Part shown: piece by piece, positions 43,410 to 52,774 of the stretch
How the letters are laid out: every line of letters starts with the position of its first letter
Numbering within the stretch: position 1 is the first letter of the stretch
From: CAYRJD01 sp965212125
GTDB lineage: Bacteria > Actinomycetota > Acidimicrobiia > Acidimicrobiales > Poriferisodalaceae
DNA length: 64,000 nt
Assembly (NCBI GenBank): GCA_965212125.1
Contig: OZ243045.1
Location: forward strand, 496,001 to 560,000
Direction: 5' to 3'
Made by a program: the position numbers and the translations under genes
The notes under the pieces: generated by a model
Seen by the model: only the letters and a program-made list of their open reading frames with translations
Database searches by the model: none
What the model was told of the DNA's origin: nothing

Positions 43410-43868
43410 ATGGAAAACGAAAACAAATTCGCAGGCGAGTACGGACCGAGCACCTGGGGGTGGGTGGCAGAGCAGGCTCATGACTATGAGGAGTCGGCCG
43501 GCGCCAAGGCGAACACCTTGCGAGACACCGGCATGCCGGTCATCGTGATGACTACGATCGGGCATCGCAGCGGGCTGGTGCGCAAGGTGCCGCTGATGCG
43601 AGTGGAGCGCGACGGCGAGTACGCCATCGTCGCTTCAAAGGGCGGTGCGCCGGAGAATCCGGGTTGGTACCACAACCTGATGGCTGACCCGGAGGTGCTT
43701 ATTCAAGATGGGGCTGAGCCGTTTGCGACGACGGTGCGCATGGTTAGCGGCGAGGAGCGTGCTCGGTGGTGGGAGCTGGCGGTGCAGGTCTACCCGCCGT
43801 ATGCGGAGTACCAAGAGAAAACCGGCCGAGAGATCCCGCTGTTTGTAAGCGCGGCTAAGGACGGCTAA
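43410..43868 (+). CDS. Deazaflavin (F420)-dependent nitroreductase family protein (Ddn-like)
   Basis: A 152-residue split-barrel flavin-like protein. RDTGMPVIVMTTIGHRSGLVRKVPLMRVERDG and PENPGWYHNLMADPEV are characteristic of the F420H2-dependent Ddn/FDOR-A family (mycobacterial pretomanid-activating enzyme and quinone reductases). Together with fbiC this indicates F420 use. It is the last typical host gene before the CRISPR-Cas locus. Confidence 0.9.
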   Translation: MENENKFAGEYGPSTWGWVAEQAHDYEESAGAKANTLRDTGMPVIVMTTIGHRSGLVRKVPLMRVERDGEYAIVASKGGAPENPGWYHNLMADPEVLIQDGAEPFATTVRMVSGEERARWWELAVQVYPPYAEYQEKTGREIPLFVSAAKDG

Positions 43869-44047
43869 CGGCTACGTTGTTGCACAAATGCGGTTTCCGT
43901 GAAAGCCTGGAATCGCCCGTATTCCCCTAGAAATCAGGGATTTTTGAAGGGTAGCCCTCATTCGGAGGGTTTAATGTCCCACCCTTCTGGTACAAATATG
44001 GTGCTGCTGGCAGACCCCCTGACAGCACAACCCCAAGGAGGGGCAAC
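43869..44047 (+). promoter_or_regulatory. Upstream region of the cas operon with hairpin and strong SD
   Basis: A 179-base AT-richer gap. TACAAAT at 43991-43997 is a possible -10. GTGCTG (44001-44006) and CAGCAC (44023-44028), with further partial pairing inside, can form a hairpin just before a perfect AAGGAGG (44035-44041) six bases from the csb1 ATG. The strong SD contrasts with most host genes. The promoter itself is uncertain. Confidence 0.4.
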
Positions 44048-45265
44048 ATGAGCGAAAAACTCACCTATCAAAAGCTGAAGGATGCCGTTGACGGCGGAGC
44101 GGTTGCATTGCGATCAATCTTGAAGCTGCAACCTGTAGATGGGCCTGGCGGCAAGATTTTCCCGCCGACCTATTTGGAGGAAGGCCGGGGCACCAAATAT
44201 GCCTTTGAAGAGCGCATTAGTGAATCAGGAGAGAAGACACAAACCGTGCTGATTGATTCAGTTGCATCACAGGCAAACCGGGCTGAGCAGGCTCTATTGC
44301 GTGCTTGGGAGGATGAGGACCTTGCATTTCCTGTCCCCTACGTAGATTTTGGTAATACCGAAGAGTTTAGTCATTTTGGGCGAGTAACGGTTCTTGATGC
44401 CCCGCATCGGCTGGCAGACGCAATATTCAGAGATAGCTTGCTCGGAGATGACTTGTTCCGGCTAACGGACATAGGTGAGGAAATTTTTAGGGCGACGACT
44501 AGAAATGCGACAGCGCTTTATCGTCACGCACCCACTTGTCTCTTATTCGGGCAATGGGATAGCACAGGGCCAGGTGGAAAGGGACCTGATGGGAATTTGG
44601 GTGCAAAGTTTCAACGTGCCTATGTTTCGGAAATAGTTGGGTTCAACGCTTTATCAGGGGTAAAGGTAGGAAGCCGTATTGATCCGCTTGAGATAGAAAA
44701 AAGCGAATCAAAGATTTTTAAGCATGAAGATCCAACGCAGCAATGGACTCTTGACGAAGCAGAAGCTCGAAAGGACGGGAAGGGCAAACCGATTCTTTAT
44801 GAAAAGGGTGATCCGTCCAATGTAAATCACGGAAATATCCCTCCAACCGTTGATCAGTCTTCAGGAGGAGTAACTATCTCAGAAGCCATGCAGACGAGTA
44901 CTATCTCTCTGGCCGGGTTGAGGAGGCTGCGATTCCCAGGGCAAGACGAGTTGGCTGCCCGTACCGCAATAGCAGCGCTCGGAATAGCCGCCCTAGCTTA
45001 TTCGGTTGAGAATGACTTTGATTTGCGTTCTAGGTGTTTTCTTGTTCCAGCGGAAACTATGACTATAGATCTAATCCCACGAGATGGATCTTCTGCTGAG
45101 AAAGTAAAGCTGGACGGTGATGTTGCTACAGCCATTCTTCAAGAAGCTAGCGATGCAGCAGATAAGTCTGGGATTGGATGGTCAACAGAGCCAATGATTC
45201 TTGAACCATCCCAAAAATTCACTCAGCTGTTGTCTGAGAGTCGCAAGCTATCAGACACTGAATAA
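44048..45265 (+). CDS. csb1: Type I-G CRISPR-associated protein Csb1 (Cas7 backbone)
   Basis: A 405-residue Csb1/GSU0053-like Cas7 homologue that would line the crRNA in the interference complex. Recognised from conserved segments LKLQPVDGPGGKIFPPTYLE near the N-terminus, CLLFGQWDSTGPGGKGP, KFQRAYVSEIVG, SQTSGGVTISEA-like (VDQSSGGVTISEAMQTSTISLAGLRRLRFP), and from being first in a csb1-csb2-cas3 operon. The codon mix is AT-richer than the host genes. The DNA for GGKIFPPT resembles the CRISPR repeat. Confidence 0.9.
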   Translation: MSEKLTYQKLKDAVDGGAVALRSILKLQPVDGPGGKIFPPTYLEEGRGTKYAFEERISESGEKTQTVLIDSVASQANRAEQALLRAWEDEDLAFPVPYVDFGNTEEFSHFGRVTVLDAPHRLADAIFRDSLLGDDLFRLTDIGEEIFRATTRNATALYRHAPTCLLFGQWDSTGPGGKGPDGNLGAKFQRAYVSEIVGFNALSGVKVGSRIDPLEIEKSESKIFKHEDPTQQWTLDEAEARKDGKGKPILYEKGDPSNVNHGNIPPTVDQSSGGVTISEAMQTSTISLAGLRRLRFPGQDELAARTAIAALGIAALAYSVENDFDLRSRCFLVPAETMTIDLIPRDGSSAEKVKLDGDVATAILQEASDAADKSGIGWSTEPMILEPSQKFTQLLSESRKLSDTE

Positions 45266-45276
45266 GCGTAGCCATA

Positions 45277-46893
45277 ATGCTAGCCATAGAAGTTAACCTG
45301 CTGATGGGGCGGTATTATGCCTCAGAGGTCAATAATCCTGACAAGTCAGAATGGCCTCCACATCCCGCTAGGCTTTACCTAGCGTTAGTGTCGACCTGGG
45401 CTGATGCTGATAATCCTGATGGCGGAGAGCGCCAAGCGCTGGAATGGCTGGAGGCGCAACCTGCCCCCCGTATCACAGCATCGGATGCATGGTCACGGTC
45501 TATCAAAGGGCATTTTGTGCCTGTCAATGACACAAGCATCTATTCAAAATCGGAATACCAAAGGAACGCCGTCGAGGCATCTGTGAAAAAGCTGCCAAAT
45601 GCAGCAATCAAAGAAGCGTCCGGACTGATCCCTGAGAACCGTCTTAGACAAGAACGCACCTTCCCCTCAGTTACTCCTAAAATCCCTACGGTTGCGTATG
45701 CCTGGGAAGCAGAGTTGCCATCTGAACTACATGCATCACTTGACTATTTGACATCGCGCCTCACGCGTCTAGGTCATTCCGCTTCACTTGTTTCTTGCAC
45801 AATAAGTTCTGAGGCACCACCAGCCGATTGGATTCCTGGAAGCTTTAGCACCGGTGGAGAGCAAATGCGTTGGGTCCGAGAAGGGCAACTTGAAAAGCTA
45901 ATCGCTGACTTTGAGTGGCATCAAGGCGAGAAACGACGGAAGCTAACAAACTACGAGGTTTCCTACAAGAAAGTAGAACCAGATTTCCTAGGCAGAAGGG
46001 TTGAGTCCGATTATTCAAGTACAAGTGGCGACTGCTACTTCTTTGAGTTGCTAGCGGGCTCGCGACATATGCCAATTTCTCAGACAGTTCGCATGGCTAG
46101 TACTTTTCGTGCCGCGATTATGCATTATGCAGATGATCCCATACCTACAGGGTTGAGTGGCCATGAAGAAGACGGTAGGCCAACTGCTTCACCTCACGTT
46201 CTGTTTAGCGCTTTACCAAACGTGGGTGGTGAGTACGGCGACGGCCGTCTAATGGGGATAATGATGGTTTTGCCGCCTGGGCTTGATTCTGCTGCAAGAG
46301 AAGCTGCCGAGAAGGCGATCGCGAACTGGGAGAAAAAGGTTGTAGAGGAGGCGGATGACAGAGAAGTGCCTCTTGTGCTACAGCTCGGCCGAGCGGGAAC
46401 ATATGCGATACGTAGAGAGCGTGGCAAGTCTTCTCAGGGTTCTCTGGCAGCTTTGAGAAAGACTACTTGGGCAAGAACCAGCCAGCTGTGGCGTTCTGTA
46501 ACGCCTATTGCCTTACCCACGCATCCTGGAAATCTGCATAGAGGAACAGTCGCGGCGCGAAACAAGGCATGGAGCAAAGCGGAAGAAGGAGTGAGGCGTT
46601 CTTGTGTGCACGTTGGGCTGTCTGAGCCAGAAGTCGTCAATCTTTCATCTGATCCGCTCTGGAGAGGGTCAAGACCTGTAGGCAGCTTCCCGGTGTTTCG
46701 CCAAGGAAACAATAAGCAGAACTCTGTTATGCGTGAGCGAGTGCATGCAGAAATCATCTTTAGTCGACCTGTCACCGGGCCGCTGCTTCTTGGGAGTGGG
46801 CGCTACTTGGGACTTGGCCTAATGCGTCCAGCCCGTCTTGACGTGGCCAGTAAAGCAGCAGCCAGCGACAAAAAAGAAAGCAACGATGAATAG
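45277..46893 (+). CDS. csb2: Type I-G CRISPR-associated protein Csb2 (Cas5-Cas6 fusion)
   Basis: A 538-residue RAMP protein. The N-terminal Cas5-like part starts LAIEVNLLMGRYYASEVNNPDKSEWPPHPARLYLALVST, typical of Csb2/GSU0054; the C-terminal Cas6-like part ends in a glycine-rich loop, GPLLLGSGRYLGLGLMRP. It is expected to cap the crRNA 5' end and cut the repeat in precursor crRNA. Candidate catalytic His residues include those in ALPTHPGNLHRG and HAEIIFSRPV, unproved. ATG 45277 is 11 bases after csb1. The 3' end overlaps cas3 by 8 bases. Confidence 0.88.
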   Translation: MLAIEVNLLMGRYYASEVNNPDKSEWPPHPARLYLALVSTWADADNPDGGERQALEWLEAQPAPRITASDAWSRSIKGHFVPVNDTSIYSKSEYQRNAVEASVKKLPNAAIKEASGLIPENRLRQERTFPSVTPKIPTVAYAWEAELPSELHASLDYLTSRLTRLGHSASLVSCTISSEAPPADWIPGSFSTGGEQMRWVREGQLEKLIADFEWHQGEKRRKLTNYEVSYKKVEPDFLGRRVESDYSSTSGDCYFFELLAGSRHMPISQTVRMASTFRAAIMHYADDPIPTGLSGHEEDGRPTASPHVLFSALPNVGGEYGDGRLMGIMMVLPPGLDSAAREAAEKAIANWEKKVVEEADDREVPLVLQLGRAGTYAIRRERGKSSQGSLAALRKTTWARTSQLWRSVTPIALPTHPGNLHRGTVAARNKAWSKAEEGVRRSCVHVGLSEPEVVNLSSDPLWRGSRPVGSFPVFRQGNNKQNSVMRERVHAEIIFSRPVTGPLLLGSGRYLGLGLMRPARLDVASKAAASDKKESNDE

Positions 46894-49828
46894 CTTAGAA
46901 GCAACTGAGTTCTCAAGCTTCTTTGAAGCCGTGCACGGCTATCAGCCCCATTCATGGCAGACTCGTTTAGCAGAGCAGGTGTTGTCTGAAGGAGCCTGGC
47001 CACGGGCAGTTGATATGCCGACCGGTACCGGAAAAACTTCACTGCTAGATATAGCTGTCTTCTCGCTAGCGGCGCGGCCTGATATATTTCCCAGAAGAAT
47101 TTTCTTTGTGATTGATCGACGTATAGTGGTTGATCAAGTCTCAAAGCAAGCACAGTGCATCGCCAACAAGATCCTGAGATCTTTAAATCCTCCGCAAGGC
47201 GGGCAAGGCTCCAGCTCTGCTTTGTTGAAAGTAAGCCAAAACTTGCGAGAGGTCAGTGGTGGTGACTTACTCAAAGATGAAGCCCCTCTAGGCGTAGCAG
47301 CTCTTCGCGGTGGTATACCTCTAGAAAGAAAATGGACGCAACGCCCAGATCAACCCTGGGTGGTTACCACCACCGTTGATCAATTTGGCTCTAGGCTCCT
47401 CTTTAGAGGCTATGGGACAAGCTATGGCGCACGCCCTATTCACGCGGGGCTATGCGGTAATGACTGCCTGATAATTCTTGACGAGATTCATTTAGCTAGA
47501 GCTTTCAGTCAAACATTACGAGATGCGACATCCTGTGGTGAATATGATGGAATCGTCTCAATCAATGAACATGCTAATCTTCCAAGGCGAATGCAGATTG
47601 TTGAGATGTCAGCTACCTCACGATCTGAGGGTAGCGAAGACGATACTTTTACTTACAGCGAAGATGAGCTATCAGAAAACAGCTTGTTTTCTAAAGTTGT
47701 TAAAGCTCCTAAAAGCATCATAGCAGTGCCGACCAGCGGAGGGAAAGAGATTCACAAATGGTTCCCCAAAGCTGCTGCAGGACTACTCAAGAAGATTGAG
47801 CCACATGAACACAGCGTCGGCATAATCGTTAATCGGGTCAAAACTGCAAGAGAGATAAACACGAAGTTAAAAGAAGAGGGCTATGACTCCCTACTCGTAA
47901 CGGGACGAATGAGACCGATTGACAAACTAGCGTTCCTTAAAGAGTTAGAAGAGCGCACTGATCCTGACCGAGAACGTATTGAGCTTACAGGTAAAGAAAA
48001 GCCATTAGTCACAGTTGCTACTCAAACAATCGAGGTCGGCGCCGATTTTAGCTTTGATGCGTTGATTACTGAGATTGCTCCCATTGATAGCCTAGTTCAG
48101 CGCTTGGGAAGGCTAAATCGCAGAGGCTCATTAGCTTTGCCAGATAAACCTTCACGATGCTGGGTGGTTGGTTCGGATGCCGCACTCAAGACAGAGGATT
48201 TTGTATATGGGCCGGCTCCGAAGGAAACCTGGGATACCCTGAACTTCTTAAGTGATAGTAACGATGCTGATATTCCTGCTGGCTCAAATGAGCTAGATCT
48301 TGACGACTTTCCAGCAGAAGCATATGCACCTTACAGACCTGCGCCAATTTTGCTTCCCACACACATTGAAGCTTGGGTGCAAACAAATCCTCAGCCAAGC
48401 GTTGAGCCACAGTTGGATCCTTTTCTGCATGGTCTGCCTGAACCGGATCATGAAGATCCACAACAAGAGGTGTCTCTTATATGGCGCCATGATATTTCAC
48501 CAGCTGGGCTAGAAGCTGTAAGACCACGTACTTCTGAAATGCTGTCTGTTCCACTTCACTCAGTGAAAGCATGGCTCAATGCACAAGAAGAAGCAGTGGT
48601 ATATGATATAGATGGCTTCGTACCACAAAATAGCAAGCCCAAATTTCTAGCTCATGGTAGAGAAGCAACCGAAGAGAATAGCGCTGACGTTGCATCCAAG
48701 CAAGTAACGATCTGGAGACCGGATGGTGAAAATAGAGTCAGCAAGGTTGTTATATCTAAAATTCGCCCCGGAGATGTGATTGTTTTATCCCCCGATCGTG
48801 GTGGCCTAACTGATGGGAATTGGAACCCAAGCATAGAAGAGACTGAAAATAGTATTCCAGAAGCTATTACTGATCTTGGTGATGCAGCACAATGGTTTAG
48901 CCAGCATCAATGTACTCTAAGGCTGGATGAGCGGCTATTTGAGCACCTTGAATTGCCATCAATCCCAACACCTTCAGAAGAGCGTGAAGCGGAGGTGCCG
49001 GCCAAAGATCGAATTACAGAATGGTTGATATCCGCAAAAGAGTTGCTTGAGTCAATTGAGATTAAGGAAGAGTTCAATTGGCTCCGTGAAGTCATTGATC
49101 ACTTGACTTCAAGCAACTGGGCATTCCACAGAATCTCTCCGCCCGAATATGCGGGTTACTACCTGTTGCGCAGTGGCATTGACCCCGATGAGGGCCGGTG
49201 GTCTGAGACTGGTGCTGGGACACCACTTAAAGATCATCTTAAAGGCGTAGGCAAAGTTGCAGCTGAATTTGCGCAGCGAGTAGGACTTCCAGAGAAGCTA
49301 GTAGATGACTTTCGCTTGGCGGGTGAATTACACGATATAGGAAAAGTTGATCCAAAGTTTCAGCTGCAAATGGTTGGGCAAGACAAGATCACACTTGCAG
49401 GCTTAGGTCAGCCTCTTGCAAAATCTTTGCCGGGGGTGCATGCACGTCCTGGAGCCTGGCCTACGGTACGTCATGAATTCAGCAGCCTCGCTCTTGCCTG
49501 CTCTAATGACGATGTGATCTCACTTGCTAATGATAAGGATCTCGTGCTACACCTGATATCAACACATCATGGACAAGGCAGGCCAGTTCCCCTAATCCGG
49601 TACGACGATAAGCCGGCTGAACTTGAATTTTTGCATTCACACAATGGTAAGGACATACCTATGCATTCTTCTATGAACCTTTCTGCTTCCCAGTTTTCAA
49701 TTGAGGTGACCGAACGCTTTTGGAGGTTAAATGAGAAATACGGCCATCACGGCCTAGCCTGGCTTGAGGCAGTATTTCGACTAGCTGACCAAAGAAGAAG
49801 CATGCTTGAGACTCGCGAGGAAGCTTAG
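46886..49828 (+). CDS. cas3: Type I-G Cas3 helicase-nuclease with C-terminal HD domain
   Basis: About 980 residues. Helicase motifs come first: Walker A MPTGTGKTS (near residue 48), DEIH in IILDEIHLARA, VEMSATS, and motif VI LVQRLGRLNRRG. The HD nuclease is C-terminal (LAGELHDIGKVDPKF near residue 815, then HEFSSLALA and STHHGQGRP), the order seen in type I-U/I-G but not in most Cas3. It shreds DNA after recruitment by the effector complex. ATG 46886 overlaps the csb2 stop (ATGAATAG); a TTG at 46838 is less likely. Confidence 0.92.
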   Translation: MNSLEATEFSSFFEAVHGYQPHSWQTRLAEQVLSEGAWPRAVDMPTGTGKTSLLDIAVFSLAARPDIFPRRIFFVIDRRIVVDQVSKQAQCIANKILRSLNPPQGGQGSSSALLKVSQNLREVSGGDLLKDEAPLGVAALRGGIPLERKWTQRPDQPWVVTTTVDQFGSRLLFRGYGTSYGARPIHAGLCGNDCLIILDEIHLARAFSQTLRDATSCGEYDGIVSINEHANLPRRMQIVEMSATSRSEGSEDDTFTYSEDELSENSLFSKVVKAPKSIIAVPTSGGKEIHKWFPKAAAGLLKKIEPHEHSVGIIVNRVKTAREINTKLKEEGYDSLLVTGRMRPIDKLAFLKELEERTDPDRERIELTGKEKPLVTVATQTIEVGADFSFDALITEIAPIDSLVQRLGRLNRRGSLALPDKPSRCWVVGSDAALKTEDFVYGPAPKETWDTLNFLSDSNDADIPAGSNELDLDDFPAEAYAPYRPAPILLPTHIEAWVQTNPQPSVEPQLDPFLHGLPEPDHEDPQQEVSLIWRHDISPAGLEAVRPRTSEMLSVPLHSVKAWLNAQEEAVVYDIDGFVPQNSKPKFLAHGREATEENSADVASKQVTIWRPDGENRVSKVVISKIRPGDVIVLSPDRGGLTDGNWNPSIEETENSIPEAITDLGDAAQWFSQHQCTLRLDERLFEHLELPSIPTPSEEREAEVPAKDRITEWLISAKELLESIEIKEEFNWLREVIDHLTSSNWAFHRISPPEYAGYYLLRSGIDPDEGRWSETGAGTPLKDHLKGVGKVAAEFAQRVGLPEKLVDDFRLAGELHDIGKVDPKFQLQMVGQDKITLAGLGQPLAKSLPGVHARPGAWPTVRHEFSSLALACSNDDVISLANDKDLVLHLISTHHGQGRPVPLIRYDDKPAELEFLHSHNGKDIPMHSSMNLSASQFSIEVTERFWRLNEKYGHHGLAWLEAVFRLADQRRSMLETREEA

Positions 49829-49829
49829 C

Positions 49830-50759
49830 ATGGCCGAGAGTATTAAACTAAAAGGTTTATCAGGAGATAACCCGCAACATTTTCTTGCAGCTTTGGGGGT
49901 AGTAACTGCGCTTGACGCTAGGGGCGCAGACGTTCAGATGTGGTGGGAAAATAACACTCTACTGAACCCGGTGATTTCTTCAGCATTTTCTTATAAAGAT
50001 ATTGCAGATGCAGCGAAGCGCCTAGCATCCGAATGGATCCAAGGGTCTCGCTTACTCGCAGATGACTTAACTACAAAAGGTCAGCAACTGAAGTTTCCTC
50101 ATGACAAAGTTCGCGAGCTTATGTCGCAGGCTAGGGAAACTGAAGGTGGCGACCGCTTCCTGTATTCCTGCATCTCCGAGGGAGCGCGCCCCGAAGGTGA
50201 TAAGACGGTTTCAAAGCCAAGCGCCTTGTGCTTTACCTCAGGAACTGAGTACTTTGCTAAGCATGCTCAGAATATTCTGACCTATGTAACCTCTAATGAT
50301 ATACGCGAAAGCTTAACGAGCCCGAATGCTTACAAGGATCTGGGCGGCGGTATGACGATGCGATGGAATGCTCTTGATAGCGCCCAATACGCTTTGGCCG
50401 CACGCGATCCAAGTGGGGAGAAGAAACTAACAAACCCTGGTGCTGAGCTGCTTTCGATACTCGGCTTTAGCTGTATCCCATGCTTCACAGCTAATGGCAG
50501 AACCAGAACACAAGGTGTAAAGCCCAGACAACCTGGCAAGAGCGAGTATAAAGGTGCCCAATTTTGCTGGCCCTTATGGAAGCGCCCAATGAGACTCACC
50601 GCCATCCGCACGATTGTTGCTCATTCGCACTCTACAGATCCAGGGCGGTATACGAGTTGTGGTATAAGTAAGTTGTTTGCTGCAGACATTGGGGATCTGC
50701 CGCAAGGGCGAAAGTCTTTCAGGTTCTCTCACGTTGTCTGGGACTCTGAGAGTCCATGA
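49830..50759 (+). CDS. csb3: Type I-G CRISPR-associated protein Csb3 (candidate Cas8-like subunit)
   Basis: A 309-residue protein between cas3 and cas4-cas1, the position of csb3 in the bifidobacterial-type I-U operons as I recall them. Opening residues KLKGLSGDNPQHFLAALGVVTAL and the MRWNALDSAQYALAARDPS region fit that family. I infer the large-subunit (Cas8-like) role, since no other Cas8 or Csx17 gene is present. The ATG at 49830 is one base after the cas3 stop; the open frame begins slightly earlier inside cas3. Confidence 0.78.
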   Translation: MAESIKLKGLSGDNPQHFLAALGVVTALDARGADVQMWWENNTLLNPVISSAFSYKDIADAAKRLASEWIQGSRLLADDLTTKGQQLKFPHDKVRELMSQARETEGGDRFLYSCISEGARPEGDKTVSKPSALCFTSGTEYFAKHAQNILTYVTSNDIRESLTSPNAYKDLGGGMTMRWNALDSAQYALAARDPSGEKKLTNPGAELLSILGFSCIPCFTANGRTRTQGVKPRQPGKSEYKGAQFCWPLWKRPMRLTAIRTIVAHSHSTDPGRYTSCGISKLFAADIGDLPQGRKSFRFSHVVWDSESP

Positions 50760-50789
50760 TTCAGCAAAGTTGCTAGAATCCACAAGGTT

Positions 50790-52427
50790 GTGTCAGCTGC
50801 ACCCGATCTCATCCCAGTTCAGAGACTAAAAGAGCATGCCTTCTGCCGGCGGCTGTTTTATCTCGAATACGTCCAAGGGCAGTTTGAAACCAACGAGTTC
50901 GTAAAAGAGGGTGAGTACGCTCACCGCGTGGTTGATCACCCGAGCGGACGTCTCACAAATGAGTTCTCAGAAGAGCTTCGCAAAGCACGCTCAATAAGCA
51001 TTGGATCGCCTTCGCTCGGCCTGACTGGGAAAGCTGATTTCATAGAGCAGCAAAACGGTGAGACGGTTGTTGTTGAATATAAGCGCGGCAAACCACGGGA
51101 GGATGGCACAGCTTGGGAAACACATCAGATGCAAGTATGTGCATTTGCTCTCCTGCTGCGTGATAATGGTTATGAATGCGACCTGGCACAGATCTATTAC
51201 AGCCTTGCGAAACAACGTATTGATGTTCCAATAACTGAAGAGCTTGTAGCCATTACGCTTAATGAGCGTGATGAGGTTAGAAAGACCGCAGAGGCGACTG
51301 AGATTCCCTCACCTCTTGTTGCTAGCCCAAAGTGTCCTGGTTGCTCCCTGGTTGGTATCTGCTTGCCAGATGAAACAAACTTGCATCGGGGTGTATCTGA
51401 CCAGCCACCCAGAAGGCTAACTCCACGAGACTCTGCAGCACGCCCGTTGTATGTTTCAGAAACTGGTTCAAAGGTTGGTTTCCAAAAGGGCCGTGTAGTT
51501 GTATCAAAGAACAGGAAGAAACTGCAAGAAGCTCGACTGATAGATGTGTCCCAGGTTTCCTTATACGGTAATGTGCAAATATCCAGCCAGCTTATGCGTG
51601 TCCTATTCGACGCCGAGATCCCGGTTTGCTGGTTTTCTTATGGCGGTTGGTTTCAGGGAATAGCTTCCGGACTACCTTCCAAGAATATTGATCTTCGCCG
51701 GCGACAGGTTGCGGTCTCTGCCGTATCTGGGCTTCCGATAGCAATGGAAATCGTTAGGGGCAAAATTCGCAATAGCCGTACCTTCTTGATGCGCAATTCT
51801 CGTGCAGAAGTCAAGGAAGAGGCGGCGCAGCTAAGAAGTTTGGCTAATAGCGTTGAATCTGCAACAACTCTTGAAGGCCTATTAGGCATTGAAGGAGCCG
51901 CTGCCCGAACATATTTTGGGGCGTTCTCAACAATGCTTAGAGATGACACTCTTGGGACATTCGATTTCAATGGCAGAAACCGGCGGCCACCTAAAGACCC
52001 AGTCAACTGCCTTCTCTCGTATTGCTATGCCCTACTCACCAAGGATCTAACAGGTACGGTGATGGGGGTGGGATTTGACCCATATCTCGGTGTGCTACAT
52101 CAGCCTCGCTACGGGCGTCCTGCGCTTTCACTGGACTTGGCAGAGGAGTTCCGGCCGCTCATCGCCGAGTCTGTTGTGCTGAACTTGATTAACAACGGTG
52201 AAGTCGGCCCCAAGGATTTTATCCGGAGGGGTGGAGCAGTATCGCTTACAGATGACGGGCGCCGATCTGTCCTCCGATCATACGAACGACGCCTTGAATC
52301 TGAGATCACACATCCGACGTACGATTACACCATTACTTACAGGCGCGCCTTAGAAATCCAAGCAAGGGTTCTAGCAGCTCATATGATTGGGGAAATCCCC
52401 AAATATGTCCCGTTAGTGACACGCTGA
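50790..52427 (+). CDS. cas4-cas1: Cas4-Cas1 fusion protein
   Basis: A 545-residue fusion for spacer acquisition. The Cas4 part (about 1-195) has a first Cys in EHAFCRRLFYLEY, RecB nuclease motifs TVVVEYKRGK and HQMQVCAFALLL, and three Cys in PKCPGCSLVGICLPDE. Cas1 (about 205-545) has the catalytic Glu in GIEGAAARTYFGAF (near 368), the His in LHQPRYGRPALSLDL (near 436) and the Asp in the same segment. Cas4 selects PAM-bearing prespacers; the fusion is a hallmark of type I-G. Starts at GTG 50790. Confidence 0.93.
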   Translation: MSAAPDLIPVQRLKEHAFCRRLFYLEYVQGQFETNEFVKEGEYAHRVVDHPSGRLTNEFSEELRKARSISIGSPSLGLTGKADFIEQQNGETVVVEYKRGKPREDGTAWETHQMQVCAFALLLRDNGYECDLAQIYYSLAKQRIDVPITEELVAITLNERDEVRKTAEATEIPSPLVASPKCPGCSLVGICLPDETNLHRGVSDQPPRRLTPRDSAARPLYVSETGSKVGFQKGRVVVSKNRKKLQEARLIDVSQVSLYGNVQISSQLMRVLFDAEIPVCWFSYGGWFQGIASGLPSKNIDLRRRQVAVSAVSGLPIAMEIVRGKIRNSRTFLMRNSRAEVKEEAAQLRSLANSVESATTLEGLLGIEGAAARTYFGAFSTMLRDDTLGTFDFNGRNRRPPKDPVNCLLSYCYALLTKDLTGTVMGVGFDPYLGVLHQPRYGRPALSLDLAEEFRPLIAESVVLNLINNGEVGPKDFIRRGGAVSLTDDGRRSVLRSYERRLESEITHPTYDYTITYRRALEIQARVLAAHMIGEIPKYVPLVTR

Positions 52428-52430
52428 ACC

Positions 52431-52730
52431 ATGCCTGAAGGCAGACGCCGCTATTTAGTGGCATATGACATCGCTGACCCGAAGCGTTTGCGGAAAGTCC
52501 ATAAGGAAATACTCAGCTACGGTTGGGCGATGCAGTACAGTGTGTTTATCGCTGACCTTGACAAGATTGAGTTACTGGCTATGAAGAGCGCTCTCGGAGA
52601 AGTGATCCATCACAATGAAGACTCTGTTGCCATCATTGACCTTGGAGCACCGCAGGAGCGGGGGAGCAGTTGCTTTGATTTTCTGGGTCGCAGGATTGAG
52701 TTACCAACCTCTGGTGCTGTTATTATTTGA
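52431..52730 (+). CDS. cas2: CRISPR-associated endonuclease Cas2
   Basis: A 99-residue ferredoxin-fold protein bridging two Cas1 dimers in the integration complex. RRYLVAYDIADPKRLRKVHK holds the conserved first strand with Asp, and VFIADLDKIELLAMK and SVAIIDLGAP are standard. ATG 52431 is 3 bases after the cas4-cas1 stop. Its stop is followed at once by a strong hairpin. Confidence 0.93.
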   Translation: MPEGRRRYLVAYDIADPKRLRKVHKEILSYGWAMQYSVFIADLDKIELLAMKSALGEVIHHNEDSVAIIDLGAPQERGSSCFDFLGRRIELPTSGAVII

Positions 52731-52774
52731 TGCGAGCGCTAGGGTGAGCTTGAGTTCCCTAGGTACCGCTCGCA
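52731..52774 (+). terminator. Long hairpin immediately after cas2
   Basis: TGCGAGCG (52731-52738) pairs with CGCTCGCA (52767-52774), and CTAGGG (52739-52744) pairs with CCCTAG (52757-52762), leaving a 4-base bulge and a 12-base loop. It starts at the first base after the cas2 stop. There is no T-run, so it could be a terminator of the cas operon or a structural leader element. Confidence 0.5.
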
